Positions 44,685 through 52,759 of a DNA stretch of 64,000 nt are shown one piece after another. Location of the stretch: positions 25,290 to 89,289 of the forward strand of contig CAJFUF010000025.1 in assembly GCA_904420175.1 (NCBI GenBank), in the 5' to 3' direction. Every line of letters starts with the position of its first letter. Within the stretch, counting starts at the first letter, position 1. The notes under the pieces are model-generated. The model worked only from the letters and a program-made list of their open reading frames with translations. It was not told the DNA's origin and did not search any database. The translations under genes and the position numbers were made by a program. The DNA is from Candidatus Schneewindia gallinarum (GTDB lineage Bacteria > Bacillota > Clostridia > Oscillospirales > Ruminococcaceae).

Positions 44685-44741
44685 ATAGATTCTTACCTCC
44701 TTTTTATCTTCAGCCTTTTTCAGGCAGAATAACGAATGGTG

Positions 44742-45368
44742 TTATTTCAGGCGGGACAGGAAATCGTCCGAGGTCATCACGTCCGCCGTTGTCAGCGCAA
44801 TGTTGGTCAGCATGGCGTGATGCATCTGCAGCGCTGTCATGGGCCCGAAACCGAGGTCGGGATAATCCACCGTGCCGGTCAAATCGGACAGGAATGCCAC
44901 ATCGTAGCACATGGCGCCGGCATCCCTTGCGGTGGAGAAGCAGCAGGCCTCCGTGCACACGCCGGTGATGGTCACCGTGTCGATGCCGCTGGTACGCAGG
45001 ATGCTGTCCAGTCTTGTGCCGTAGAAGGAGCTGTAGCGGTTTTTCCGAAGGACAATGTCCCCCTCCTTCGGGGCAACCCCCTCGAAAATTTCCACGCCGT
45101 GGGTGCCCTCAATCAGCACCTTGCCCTGCTTCAGCGCCTCACAGAACTCTCCGGCCTTGCCAATGTCGTGCCGGTCGGCCTGAACCATGTTCTTCGTGTA
45201 GATGACAAGCATACCGCGCTTGCGGCACTCGTCAAGGAAGGCCGCCATCTTCGGTACAAAGTCGTATCCCATCTGGGAAAACAGCTCTGCGCCCGGCTCA
45301 ATAAAGTCGTTCTGCATGTCAATGACAAGCACCGCTGTTTTCTTCGGATCGATTGCAGAAAGTTTCAT
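44742..45368 (-). CDS. Isochorismatase-family cysteine hydrolase
   Basis: 208 residues. Catalytic triad of the family is visible: Asp in VIDMQNDFIEPG, Lys in LRKNRYSSFYGT, Cys in GVCTEACCFSTARDA. Members include nicotinamidase, N-carbamoylsarcosine amidase and ureidoacrylate hydrolase; the substrate here is not determinable. Located between the BtpA-like and BMP genes with AGGAGG upstream, so likely hydrolyses an amide intermediate of the same pathway. Confidence 0.88.
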   Translation of the reverse strand: MKLSAIDPKKTAVLVIDMQNDFIEPGAELFSQMGYDFVPKMAAFLDECRKRGMLVIYTKNMVQADRHDIGKAGEFCEALKQGKVLIEGTHGVEIFEGVAPKEGDIVLRKNRYSSFYGTRLDSILRTSGIDTVTITGVCTEACCFSTARDAGAMCYDVAFLSDLTGTVDYPDLGFGPMTALQMHHAMLTNIALTTADVMTSDDFLSRLK

Positions 45369-45393
45369 ACTTTTCCTCCTTCTTTCAGGGCGC

Positions 45394-46239
45394 TCAGCCC
45401 TCTATTTTGCGCACGCCCGCGACATAGTCGCGCACAGCGTCCCACTGGACGGGGCCGCCCCAGTTTCCCTTTTCAAAACAGGTGCCCACAATGGCGCAGT
45501 CGGCGTATTTCAGGCGTCTCGCCGCGTTTTCAATGTTGGTTCCGCCGCCAAGCACCACCGGCACATTGAACGCTTCTTTAAGATCCAGCACCATCCGCTC
45601 ATTCAGTTCCTCATCACTGTGGAACACCTCAATGGCGTTGGCGCCGACCGTCAGCGCATCCTTTGCCTGGCCTAACAGCCGCTTCTTGTCATAGCCGCCC
45701 TCGCTCAGGAAATGATAGCCTGCGATTTCCGCAATCATGGCCACATTCTGCGCGCCGATGTGGGCGCGGTAGTTCTGTACCTTCAGCGGCTCGGCGACAA
45801 TGGGTCCGAAGGCCGACTGGGTGGTGCCGGTCAGGGCTGTGCAGCGGGTAAAGTCCGCATGGCAGGCCTTGGCGGCCGCAAGGGAGGGGGTGATGCAGTT
45901 CCACAGAATCTGCACGCCAACCTTGAAGTCCGGCCCGGCCATACGCCGCACCTCGTTCCCAACGACAGACATGCAGGCCACCCTGACATAGTCGGCGTCG
46001 TCCGTGTTGGGGAAGATGCCGTCCACCGTCTGGATGATGCAGCCGTCCGCCCCGCCTTTAATCAGCGCTTCGGCATCCTTCAGCGCCTTTTCAATGGAGC
46101 GCTCGTAATCCCCCTCTGTGTAGAGCGGGGTGTTGGGCATGGGCAGCAGGTGGATGCAGCCGATGATCAGCTTTTTCCCTGGTTTTAACTGAGTGAACAT
46201 GTTGTCGAGTCCGTCGTTAATACGAAGAATACCCGGCAT
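45394..46239 (-). CDS. BtpA/SgcQ family TIM-barrel protein
   Basis: 281 residues from ATG 46239, nine bases after GGAGG; GTG 46248 abuts that site. BtpA-family elements: IIGCIHLLPMPNTP, ALIKGGADGCIIQT, VGVQILWNCITPSLAAAKA, and GGGTNIENAARRL with FEKGNWGGPVQWDAVR near the end. Cyanobacterial BtpA affects photosystem I; E. coli SgcQ belongs to an uncharacterised sugar cluster. The fold and phosphate-like C-terminal motif suggest a phosphosugar or nucleotide-derived substrate. Confidence 0.85.
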   Translation of the reverse strand: MPGILRINDGLDNMFTQLKPGKKLIIGCIHLLPMPNTPLYTEGDYERSIEKALKDAEALIKGGADGCIIQTVDGIFPNTDDADYVRVACMSVVGNEVRRMAGPDFKVGVQILWNCITPSLAAAKACHADFTRCTALTGTTQSAFGPIVAEPLKVQNYRAHIGAQNVAMIAEIAGYHFLSEGGYDKKRLLGQAKDALTVGANAIEVFHSDEELNERMVLDLKEAFNVPVVLGGGTNIENAARRLKYADCAIVGTCFEKGNWGGPVQWDAVRDYVAGVRKIEG

Positions 46240-46265
46240 AAAAAACACCTCCTGAAATATTGTTA

Positions 46266-46300
46266 TGGAAAAGGACCGGGGTATCCCGGCCCTTTCCGTG
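46266..46300 (-). terminator. Intercistronic hairpin between SIS and BtpA-like genes
   Basis: On the - strand GGAAAGGGCCGGG/CCCGGTCCTTTTCC, 13 bp with one mismatch and small bulge. Weak T run; may set different expression of the downstream genes or protect mRNA. Confidence 0.5.
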
Positions 46301-46310
46301 TACGGTTCCG

Positions 46311-47447
46311 TTAGTGCATTTCAATTTTGCTGTTGCGCAGGATGGCTCCACCGAAGGGGAACAGGGAGTCGATCATGTCGGCACAGAATTCCGTAGTACC
46401 CTTCACATGGGCCAGCGCACCGGCGAACATGCAGGGCAGCGCCGCCTGCATCAGCGGGGTCAGCCACAGGTTTTTCGCCGTGGGCACGGGGAAGACCTTC
46501 AGCGGGTCGGCAAACAGGGAGGGATCCGCGTCGGTAAACACGAGGTAGCGATAGCTCTGCCGTGTCAGCACGCTTGCAACCTCCTGCGCGCGGCTGAACG
46601 CAGGGTTCTTCTTGTCCACAAACAGGAAGATACCGCTGTCCATTTTTCTGAGGATATAGTCCACATGGGCCCAGTCCTCAAAGTTCTCATAGCGGGAGAA
46701 GTCGTTGGTGGCCTCAAACATTTTGGCCTGACCGAACCAGGCGGAGGCGAACTCCGGACCGGAGCTGAGGAACTCGAAGTAGGGGACCGGCTTCCACGAA
46801 ACAGCGATGTTGAACAGGTCGTCGTCCATCTTGTCCATGACGGCCTCGTAGGCGTCCACATAATCAAGGATGTCCTTGCGGTAGCCCTCTGCGGTGGCGG
46901 TGTCAATTTTGCCGGTCAGCTCCGCCATGGCGAAGCCAAACAGGTACAGCGCCGTCATGCTGGCCACATAGGTGCGGCAGCCGGGGGTCCGGTGCAGGTC
47001 GAAGGGCTCGGGCACCACATGCAGCACGCGGTCGCAGGCCTTGGCCACAGGAGAGTCGATGTCGTGGGTAACAGCCATTGTCAGGGCGCCGTTTGCCTTT
47101 GCGCGCTCCGCAGCCTCCACCACGCGGCTGACCTTTCCGGAGAAGCTGACCAGAATGACCAGCGTCTTGTTCTTCTCTCCAAAGCGGCGCACGTCATAAT
47201 GACGGGAGAGGTCAAGGCAGACAGGCGTGTCGATGTGAAGGCCCAGCAGCGTCTCATAGCACTCTTTCACCGCGTAGGAGGCGCACAGGCTGTCGCCGCA
47301 GCCGGACAGGACGATGTTGTCGAAATTTTTCAGCTCTTCCACTGTGAAAACGGTCTTGCACTTATTCTGGATTTCATTATGAATAAAGCGGACCATGGTG
47401 GGAAGGCTGACGATTTCCTTGTGTAAATTGCTGTCATATTTTGCCAT
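46311..47447 (-). CDS. SIS-domain protein (FrlB/AgaS-like sugar isomerase or deglycase)
   Basis: 378 residues. Two SIS domains: the first has VLSGCGDSLCASYA near residue 48, ILVSFSGKVSRVVEAAE near residue 100 and VTHDIDSPVAK; the second covers about residues 215-360 with YFEFLSSGPEF and a second helix set. Resembles the isomerase half of GlmS, FrlB deglycase and AgaS. It lies directly after the PfkB kinase gene, the arrangement of kinase/deglycase pairs in fructosamine-type pathways. Confidence 0.85.
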   Translation of the reverse strand: MAKYDSNLHKEIVSLPTMVRFIHNEIQNKCKTVFTVEELKNFDNIVLSGCGDSLCASYAVKECYETLLGLHIDTPVCLDLSRHYDVRRFGEKNKTLVILVSFSGKVSRVVEAAERAKANGALTMAVTHDIDSPVAKACDRVLHVVPEPFDLHRTPGCRTYVASMTALYLFGFAMAELTGKIDTATAEGYRKDILDYVDAYEAVMDKMDDDLFNIAVSWKPVPYFEFLSSGPEFASAWFGQAKMFEATNDFSRYENFEDWAHVDYILRKMDSGIFLFVDKKNPAFSRAQEVASVLTRQSYRYLVFTDADPSLFADPLKVFPVPTAKNLWLTPLMQAALPCMFAGALAHVKGTTEFCADMIDSLFPFGGAILRNSKIEMH

Positions 47448-47501
47448 TCAATAAAACACTCCTTTTTGATGATGCCGGCATGCCGTCTGGCCGCCGGTTT
47501 G

Positions 47502-48443
47502 TTACAGATAACGGAAAGCTTTTTCACGGTACAGGCTTTGTGCCCACTGCTTCGCCTGTTCCGTCAGCGCCTTGTCAAACAGGGGCCAGGGCCCCTTCTG
47601 CCGAAGGTTGTAGTTGGACGAGATGTTGGCCATAATGCCTGTCATGGCAAGGTCGTTCCCCTCGCACCAGGCGACGCATGCACCCGCTGTGGAGCTGTTC
47701 CCGCAGCCGGTCACATCCACAACCTGCGCCCCCTCGGGCAGCGGGGCGGACGGTACGAAGCAGATTTTCCCGCCGCTGATGGTGTACATGCCCCGCGCGC
47801 CGACCCTCAGCAGGATAAGCTCGCACGGCTGGCGGCACAGGAACTGAAGCACCTGCTCCTCACTGTCCAAACCGAAAATTTCCATGGCCTCCACACAGTT
47901 GAAGGATGCCATTTCAACATGGGGCAGCAGGGCAAGGATGTTCTCCCTGTCCGCACGGTGGGAGTGGATGCCGTTCGGCTCCCACATAATTTTAAAGCCG
48001 AACTGGTCACGCAGCTGCAGCAGCTTTTCCCACACGGGGTCCGGGAACGGTGCGCCGCACAGGTAAAACCCCTTGGTGTCCTCGCCGATAACACCGGGCA
48101 GATCCTCCGGATGGGGCCGCCAGAAAGCGGCGTCATCCCAGTTGCCGGTGAAGAAATCCCAGGACGAAACCGACTCGTCCTTGCGGTATGTAATGATGTC
48201 GTAGGGCGTCTTATCCGCCACAAACAGCAGCCCGCTTCTGTCCACCTGGTTGTTTGTGAACCAGGGGTCAAAAGTGTCGAAAAAATCCTTTCCGACCCTG
48301 GCAAGAAAACAAACGTTGTCCGTGTGGGGCCGCATTCCGCAGTAGCCGTACAGCGGGATACCGCCCATCTGCGGTGTGCTCAGCCGGCCGTCCGGGAAAC
48401 GGATGACGTCCATCATACTTAAACCTGAAACAATGTATTGCAA
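47502..48443 (-). CDS. PfkB-family carbohydrate kinase with GCGN motif
   Basis: 313 residues from TTG 48443, 11 bases after AAGGAGG, giving QYIVSGLSMMDVI; the first in-frame ATG (48416) is 40 bases from that site. Ribokinase-like fold: GGIPLYGY, VCFLARVGKDF near the N-terminus and ELILLRVGARGMY near residue 218. The anion-hole and catalytic motif, normally GAGD, reads DVTGCGNSSTAG with Asn249 in place of the catalytic Asp. May be an active variant family or a non-catalytic binder. First gene of the operon. Confidence 0.85.
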   Translation of the reverse strand: MQYIVSGLSMMDVIRFPDGRLSTPQMGGIPLYGYCGMRPHTDNVCFLARVGKDFFDTFDPWFTNNQVDRSGLLFVADKTPYDIITYRKDESVSSWDFFTGNWDDAAFWRPHPEDLPGVIGEDTKGFYLCGAPFPDPVWEKLLQLRDQFGFKIMWEPNGIHSHRADRENILALLPHVEMASFNCVEAMEIFGLDSEEQVLQFLCRQPCELILLRVGARGMYTISGGKICFVPSAPLPEGAQVVDVTGCGNSSTAGACVAWCEGNDLAMTGIMANISSNYNLRQKGPWPLFDKALTEQAKQWAQSLYREKAFRYL

Positions 48444-48461
48444 AAAAAGGTACACCTCCTT

Positions 48462-48493
48462 CCGGCAAGGCCTGCCGGGGGAATTCCCCCGGC
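48462..48493 (-). promoter_or_regulatory. Competing hairpins in the PfkB operon leader
   Basis: Hairpin A: palindrome GCCGGGGGAATTCCCCCGGC (48474-48493). Hairpin B: CCGGCA/TGCCGG (48462-48478). They share CCGGC and exclude each other; B abuts the AAGGAGG site (48455-48461) of the PfkB gene. Confidence 0.5.
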
Positions 48494-48516
48494 CCATACC
48501 CTTCGTCGGCACCTTC

Positions 48517-48546
48517 AGTATACCGGGAAGGGATAAGCAGGCTCAA
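48517..48546 (-). promoter_or_regulatory. Promoter of the PfkB-SIS-BtpA operon
   Basis: On the - strand: TTGAGC (48541-48546), 18-base spacer, TATACT (48517-48522), between the Crp-type gene and the PfkB gene. Confidence 0.6.
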
Positions 48547-48614
48547 TGCCATTTGGCTTCGGGTGTACCAAAAATAAGTTTCGTTTTTTGTGCAGTTTGT
48601 ATAAATTTGGCCCC

Positions 48615-49247
48615 TTAAATCGGGTCGGGGGTCTTAAGGTACTGCTTGGCAATCCGGTCCCTGTCGCACAGGGTGATAACGCCGTCCTCCACCTTAATCA
48701 GCCCCTTTTCACTGGCCTGCTGGATCAGCCGGTTGATGGTGCGGGAGGAGACGGACATGCAGTCCTGTAAGATCTGGCGGGTCATGGGCTTGCCGCTTCG
48801 GTCCGCCTCCAGCAGAAGCAGCCAGAAGTGCTCCTGCCGGGGAAGGCTTTTCCCAAGCATAATCTGCCGGTTAAACGCGACAATTTGAACCGCCATGTCC
48901 TCAATCAGGGTGCGGCACAGCGCCGCATCCGACTCCACCCAGCTGTAGAAGGCGGCAAGGGGGATACAGGCGGTAAAGCAGGGGGTGGCGGCCTCGACCA
49001 TGTTCATGGTGGGCACACGGGCGAACAGCTCGATGTTGCCGATAAACTGGACAGCCTCAAAGTAGTCGATTTGAGAGCAGGAGCCGTCCGGCAGCAGCTT
49101 GAACACCCGCACGGATCCCTCCAGCAGAAGATGGGCGTACTCCTCCCGCTCCCCCTGCAGCAGCAGAATGTCCCCGGGTTTATAACGCCGGTATACAAGC
49201 TGTTCTTTCACTTGCTCCGGGCACTGGTCCAGTATGGAATGATCCAT
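48615..49247 (-). CDS. Crp/Fnr-family transcriptional regulator
   Basis: 210 residues from ATG 49247, with GGAGGATGGAG upstream; the longer frame to 49292 begins before this site. Cyclic-nucleotide-binding-like beta-barrel (about 20-115: RRYKPGDILLLQGEREE, GSVRVFKL, FIGNIELFARVP), dimer helix, then a winged helix with MTRQILQDCMSVSSRTINRLIQQ. No Cys cluster for iron-sulfur and no clear cAMP-binding RxS, resembling the YeiL-type subfamily. Directly upstream of the PfkB operon on the same strand, so a likely regulator of it. Confidence 0.88.
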   Translation of the reverse strand: MDHSILDQCPEQVKEQLVYRRYKPGDILLLQGEREEYAHLLLEGSVRVFKLLPDGSCSQIDYFEAVQFIGNIELFARVPTMNMVEAATPCFTACIPLAAFYSWVESDAALCRTLIEDMAVQIVAFNRQIMLGKSLPRQEHFWLLLLEADRSGKPMTRQILQDCMSVSSRTINRLIQQASEKGLIKVEDGVITLCDRDRIAKQYLKTPDPI

Positions 49248-49457
49248 CTCTCCATCCTCCTTTGCCGTGTTTTTACTTCTGGAAGAAACCATAATTTTTG
49301 ACTTCTATTTTTGTCCGGATAACCAACCAAAAATTGTTATTGAACAGTTGTAAAACAGGCTTTTCAGCCCGTATTTCCACAACGCTTCCAATGGTTATAG
49401 TTCATTATAACACAGCGCGGTGGGGAAAGAAAGCGGGGCTTTTTTCTTTCCGTCCCC

Positions 49458-49475
49458 TTGTTAAATCGTTGACAA
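49458..49475 (+). promoter_or_regulatory. Rex operator of the icd-rex operon
   Basis: TTGTTAA-ATCG-TTGACAA matches the Rex consensus TTGTTAAnnnnTTAACAA at 13 of 14 defined positions and overlaps the -35 hexamer. Since rex is the second gene, this implies NADH-responsive autoregulation. Confidence 0.82.
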
Positions 49476-49497
49476 GCCACCGTGAGTATTGTACAAT
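49469..49497 (+). promoter_or_regulatory. Sigma-A promoter of icd-rex
   Basis: TTGACA (49469-49474), 17-base spacer, TACAAT (49492-49497). Confidence 0.88.
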
Positions 49498-49547
49498 TAA
49501 CAATGTCAAACCGTTCTTTTTAGCTTACTGGAAAGGAGTTCTGCTAT

Positions 49548-50705
49548 ATGAAATTATCGGAAGCGTCAGAGCGTTTTTTGAAGGTCGTGGAGGAACAGCT
49601 GGCCCGTGTGGAGGCCATCAAGGCCCAGGGCGACTTTATCGACTATGAAAGCCTGCCCCAGCTGGTCGTCGGCGTGTGCGGCGGCGACGGAATCGGCCCC
49701 ATCATTACAGCGGAGGCGGAGCGTGTGCTTCGTTTCCTGCTGAACGAAGAGGTGGACGCCGGGAAAATCGTCTTTAAGGAAATTGACGGCCTGACCATTG
49801 AAAACCGCGTCAAGGCGGGCAAGGCCATCCCGGACGATGTGCTGGAGGAGCTGAAGCAGTGCCATGTGATCCTGAAGGGCCCCACCACCACGCCGCGCAA
49901 GGGCGATCCGTGGCCCAACATTGAAAGCGCCAACGTGGCCATGCGCAAGGAGCTGGATTTGTTCGCCAACGTGCGCCCGGTAAAAATCCCGGAGCAGGGC
50001 ATCGACTGGACCTTCTACCGTGAGAACACGGAGGGGGCGTATACCCTTGGCTCCAAGGGGATGCATGTAACGGATGATCTTGCCATTGACTTCACGGTGA
50101 CCACCACCCAGGGAACTGAGCGTATCGCCCGGCTGGCCTACGAGTTTGCACGCAAAAACAACAAGGGCCGTGTGTCCATCATCACCAAGGCCAACGTGGT
50201 CAAGACCACGGACGGGAAATTCCTTGAAATCTGCCAGAACATCGGTAAGGAGTACCCGGAGATTGTCACGGACGACTGGTACATCGACATTCTGACCGCC
50301 AAGCTGGTGGATCAGAAGCGCCGCCAGGATTTCAAGGTGCTGATTCTGCCCAACCTGTACGGCGACATTGTCACCGACGAGGCGGCGGAGTTCCAGGGCG
50401 GCGTCGGCACGGCCGGCAGCGCCAACATCGGCAAGCGCTACGCCATGTTTGAGGCCATTCACGGCTCTGCCCCGCGGATGATCACCGAGGGACGCGGCAA
50501 GTACGCCGACCCGTGCAGCATGCTGCGCGCATCGGTCATGCTGTTGCAGCACATCGGCAAAATCGATAAGGCTGCAAAGCTGGAAAAGGCCCTCGACAAA
50601 TGCATGTTTGAGGAGAAGAAGCTGACCATCACCGGGCGGGATACCGGCTGCACCTGTGAAGAATTCGGCAACTATGTGATGGACACGCTGAAAACCATCC
50701 GCTAA
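49548..50705 (+). CDS. Isocitrate/isopropylmalate-family dehydrogenase (probable NAD isocitrate dehydrogenase)
   Basis: 385 residues. Beta-decarboxylating dehydrogenase fold: VGVCGGDGIGPIIT near residue 41, FANVRPVK, YRENTEGAYTLGSKG, the catalytic Lys in KANVVK, metal Asp residues in LYGDIVTDEAAEF, and AIHGSAPR as adenine loop. FYREN TEG arrangement favours isocitrate over isopropylmalate; no leuCD genes are near. Coupling with the redox sensor Rex supports an NAD-linked role in making 2-oxoglutarate. AAAGGAG precedes the ATG. Confidence 0.88.
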   Translation: MKLSEASERFLKVVEEQLARVEAIKAQGDFIDYESLPQLVVGVCGGDGIGPIITAEAERVLRFLLNEEVDAGKIVFKEIDGLTIENRVKAGKAIPDDVLEELKQCHVILKGPTTTPRKGDPWPNIESANVAMRKELDLFANVRPVKIPEQGIDWTFYRENTEGAYTLGSKGMHVTDDLAIDFTVTTTQGTERIARLAYEFARKNNKGRVSIITKANVVKTTDGKFLEICQNIGKEYPEIVTDDWYIDILTAKLVDQKRRQDFKVLILPNLYGDIVTDEAAEFQGGVGTAGSANIGKRYAMFEAIHGSAPRMITEGRGKYADPCSMLRASVMLLQHIGKIDKAAKLEKALDKCMFEEKKLTITGRDTGCTCEEFGNYVMDTLKTIR

Positions 50706-50720
50706 AGGAGGACGACCGTC

Positions 50721-51347
50721 ATGGCTGGACGCACTGTTTCCAACTCCGTCATCAGGCGGCTGCCGCGCTACTACCGCTTTTTAAGCGAGCTGCGGCAAAA
50801 AGGCACCACCCGCATCTCTTCGGGGGAGCTGGCCGCCCACATGAATTTGACCGCCTCCCAAATCCGGCAGGATCTGAACTGCTTCGGCGGTTTCGGCCAG
50901 CAGGGCTATGGCTATAACGTGGATCAGCTGCAATACGAAATTGGCCGGATCCTCGGCCTTGACACGGAGGCAACCGCCATCCTCATCGGTGCGGGAAATC
51001 TCGGGCAAACCATTGCAACCCACATCAATTTTAAAAAGTGCGGGTTCAAGCTGGTCGCCATTTTCGACCAGAATGAGAAGATCATCGGCGACACGGTGGG
51101 GGACTTAAAAATCAGCGATATGAAGGACTTAAGCGCATACTGCCGCAAGGTCAAGCCGGACGTGGCCATTATGTGCATCCCCCGTGCCCACGCACAGGAG
51201 ATTGTGGACGAGCTGCTCGCCTGCGGCGTGTTCGGCTTCTGGAACTTCAGCCAGCGTGACCTGGTCATTGAGGATGAAAGGGCCCATGTGGAAAACATCC
51301 GTCTTGCAGACAGTCTGATGGCGCTGAGGTACCATATTGGGAAATAA
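50721..51347 (+). CDS. rex: Redox-sensing transcriptional repressor Rex
   Basis: 208 residues. N-terminal winged helix (about 5-80: SNSVIRRLPRYYRFL, ISSGELAAHMNLTASQIRQDL, FGGFGQQGYGY), then a Rossmann domain with GAGNLGQTIATH near residue 93 and a domain-swapped C-terminal helix. Binds DNA when NADH is low. AAAGGAGG lies upstream of the ATG, 15 bases after icd; the operon's own promoter carries a Rex box. Confidence 0.96.
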   Translation: MAGRTVSNSVIRRLPRYYRFLSELRQKGTTRISSGELAAHMNLTASQIRQDLNCFGGFGQQGYGYNVDQLQYEIGRILGLDTEATAILIGAGNLGQTIATHINFKKCGFKLVAIFDQNEKIIGDTVGDLKISDMKDLSAYCRKVKPDVAIMCIPRAHAQEIVDELLACGVFGFWNFSQRDLVIEDERAHVENIRLADSLMALRYHIGK

Positions 51348-51348
51348 G

Positions 51349-51388
51349 AAAAAAAGGGGGGAAGGGCTGCGGCTCTTCCCCCTTTTTT
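51349..51388 (+). terminator. Terminator of icd-rex
   Basis: Stem AAAAAAGGGGG-GAAG with CTTCCCCCTTTTTT, about 14 bp with one bulge, ending in six Ts. Confidence 0.9.
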
Positions 51389-51413
51389 CATTGGAAGAAC
51401 TGGCGCGCAGCGC

Positions 51414-51443
51414 TTGCGTGCCGGTGCCGCCCTGTTGTATAAT
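51414..51443 (+). promoter_or_regulatory. Promoter of tepA
   Basis: TTGCGT (51414-51419), 18-base spacer, TATAAT (51438-51443). Confidence 0.6.
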
Positions 51444-51539
51444 AATGATATCTGTGGTTTCATGTAACCCGGATGTTTTCGAATAATCCGCCTCTCCTGT
51501 GACAGCCTATTGAATAGGACACAGGGAAGGAGCGGCAGC

Positions 51540-52367
51540 ATGGAACAGGAGAAAAACCTCCCGGAGGAGGAGCAGAAAAAAGCGGACGAAAAGCAAAATG
51601 AACAGTTTGAGGCTATCTACGACACGGGCAGTGTGTCCATCCGCACGGGGGAGCACTGCATCCACTGCCTGACGGTCATCGGTCAGATTGAGGGGCACTA
51701 TATTCTGCCTGCACAGAACAAAACCACCAAGTACGAGCATGTGATCCCGCTGCTGGTGGCGGTGGAGCAGGACCCGAAGGTGGAAGGGCTGCTGATTATC
51801 CTGAACACCGTCGGCGGTGATGTGGAGGCGGGCCTTGCCATTGCGGAGCTGATTGCCGGGATGAAAACGCCCACCGTGTCACTGGTGCTGGGCGGCGGGC
51901 ATTCCATCGGGGTACCGCTGGCCGTGTCGGCGGCAAGGTCGTTCATTGCGCCCTCCGCCACCATGACCATCCACCCCGTGCGGATGAGCGGGCTGGTGCT
52001 GGGCGTCCCGCAGACACTCAGCTACTTTGAAAAAATGCAGGAGCGTATCGTCCGCTTTGTGGAGGACAACTCGCACATCCCGGGGGAGCGGTTCCGCCGC
52101 CTGATGATGCAGACCGGGGAACTGGTTACCGACGTGGGCAGCGTGTTGGACGGCAAGGCGGCGGTGGAGGAGGGGCTGATTGACTCCCTCGGCGGCCTGT
52201 CGGAAGCCATTGAAGCACTGTATGAATTGATAGAAAGCAGCCCGCAAAAAAACGGCGCCGGGACGCAGCGGAACAAGCCGCAGTCAGGCCGCCCGGCCGC
52301 CCGGAAGGGGAAAGCCGGCGCCCGACGCAGGCAGGACCCGGCTGCAGGAGAGGGGGCCAGGCAGTAA
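51540..52367 (+). CDS. tepA: ClpP-class serine protease TepA-like
   Basis: 275 residues from ATG 51540, preceded by GGAAGGAG. ClpP/crotonase fold: [21 protein letters not shown], catalytic Ser in [12 protein letters not shown] and His in [12 protein letters not shown]. Acidic/charged N-terminus and a basic Ala/Arg-rich C-terminal tail. TepA-type proteins sit next to ylzJ and spoIIIE in Bacillus, as here, and have been linked to spore germination/protein export. Its stop overlaps the ylzJ ATG. Confidence 0.88.
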   Translation: MEQEKNLPEEEQKKADEKQNEQFEAIYDTGSVSIRTGEHCIHCLTVIGQIEGHYILPAQNKTTKYEHVIPLLVAVEQDPKVEGLLIILNTVGGDVEAGLAIAELIAGMKTPTVSLVLGGGHSIGVPLAVSAARSFIAPSATMTIHPVRMSGLVLGVPQTLSYFEKMQERIVRFVEDNSHIPGERFRRLMMQTGELVTDVGSVLDGKAAVEEGLIDSLGGLSEAIEALYELIESSPQKNGAGTQRNKPQSGRPAARKGKAGARRRQDPAAGEGARQ

Positions 52368-52600
52368 TGCTGTACGCCCCATGGCCCTACAACGTGCTTT
52401 ACCCGGTGGAGGACGCCCCGACGCCCGAATGTGTGGCAACCCCTTACGGCTTTGCGGAGGGGTTGCGGACGGAAAAGGGGTTTGTTGTGGGCAGGCTGAT
52501 TACCACCGACCTGTCCGTCTACCTCAGGCAGGGCGGCCCCGGCGGCCTGCCGGCGGACTTTCAAAGCGGCCAGAGACCGCGCCGCCCCCAGGGCCGCTGA
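52367..52600 (+). CDS. ylzJ: YlzJ-like small protein
   Basis: 77 residues. Begins LYAPWPYNVLYPVED, the YlzJ-type opening, and lies in the conserved tepA-ylzJ-spoIIIE order. Starts one base into the tepA stop (TAATG). After about residue 55 the protein becomes Gly/Arg/Pro-rich (GGPGGLPADFQ, then RPRRPQGR); this part overlaps the left edge of a hairpin-rich repeat-like tract, so the natural C-terminus may have been altered. Function unknown. Confidence 0.72.
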   Translation: MLYAPWPYNVLYPVEDAPTPECVATPYGFAEGLRTEKGFVVGRLITTDLSVYLRQGGPGGLPADFQSGQRPRRPQGR

Positions 52601-52759
52601 ACGGACGACGGCCCCGCTTCCCGTTTTGAAGGCGGCGGGCTGAAGCCCTGAACAGGGCGGCAGAAGGCATTCTTCGCCCTCCCGCCTTGAAGGGCGGCCC
52701 CCAAAGAAGTATTTCCCGGCGCGGGTTTGCTGCGCCGTATCCGCCCCACCTGCGGGGCG
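52566..52759 (+). repeat. Hairpin-rich tract between ylzJ and spoIIIE
   Basis: A run of inverted repeats: GCGGCC (52566) with GGCCGC (52592); GCCCTG-AA-CAGGGC (52645-52658); CGCCCT with AGGGCG (52675-52696); CGGCGC with GCGCCG (52717-52737); CGCCCC with GGGGCG (52742-52759). GC-rich, non-coding after 52600. Looks like a compact repetitive element or structured leader of spoIIIE. Confidence 0.5.

Larger units (their letters stand above)
49248..49547. other. 300-base divergent region between the Crp-type gene and icd
   Basis: Contains the icd-rex promoter and Rex operator on the right, and on the left a - strand TATAAT (49404-49409) embedded in the inverted repeat GTTATA-N6-TATAAC (49394-49411), a candidate promoter/operator of the Crp-type gene with a roughly 150-base leader. 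Otherwise AT-rich sequence with no ORF of note. Confidence 0.55.
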
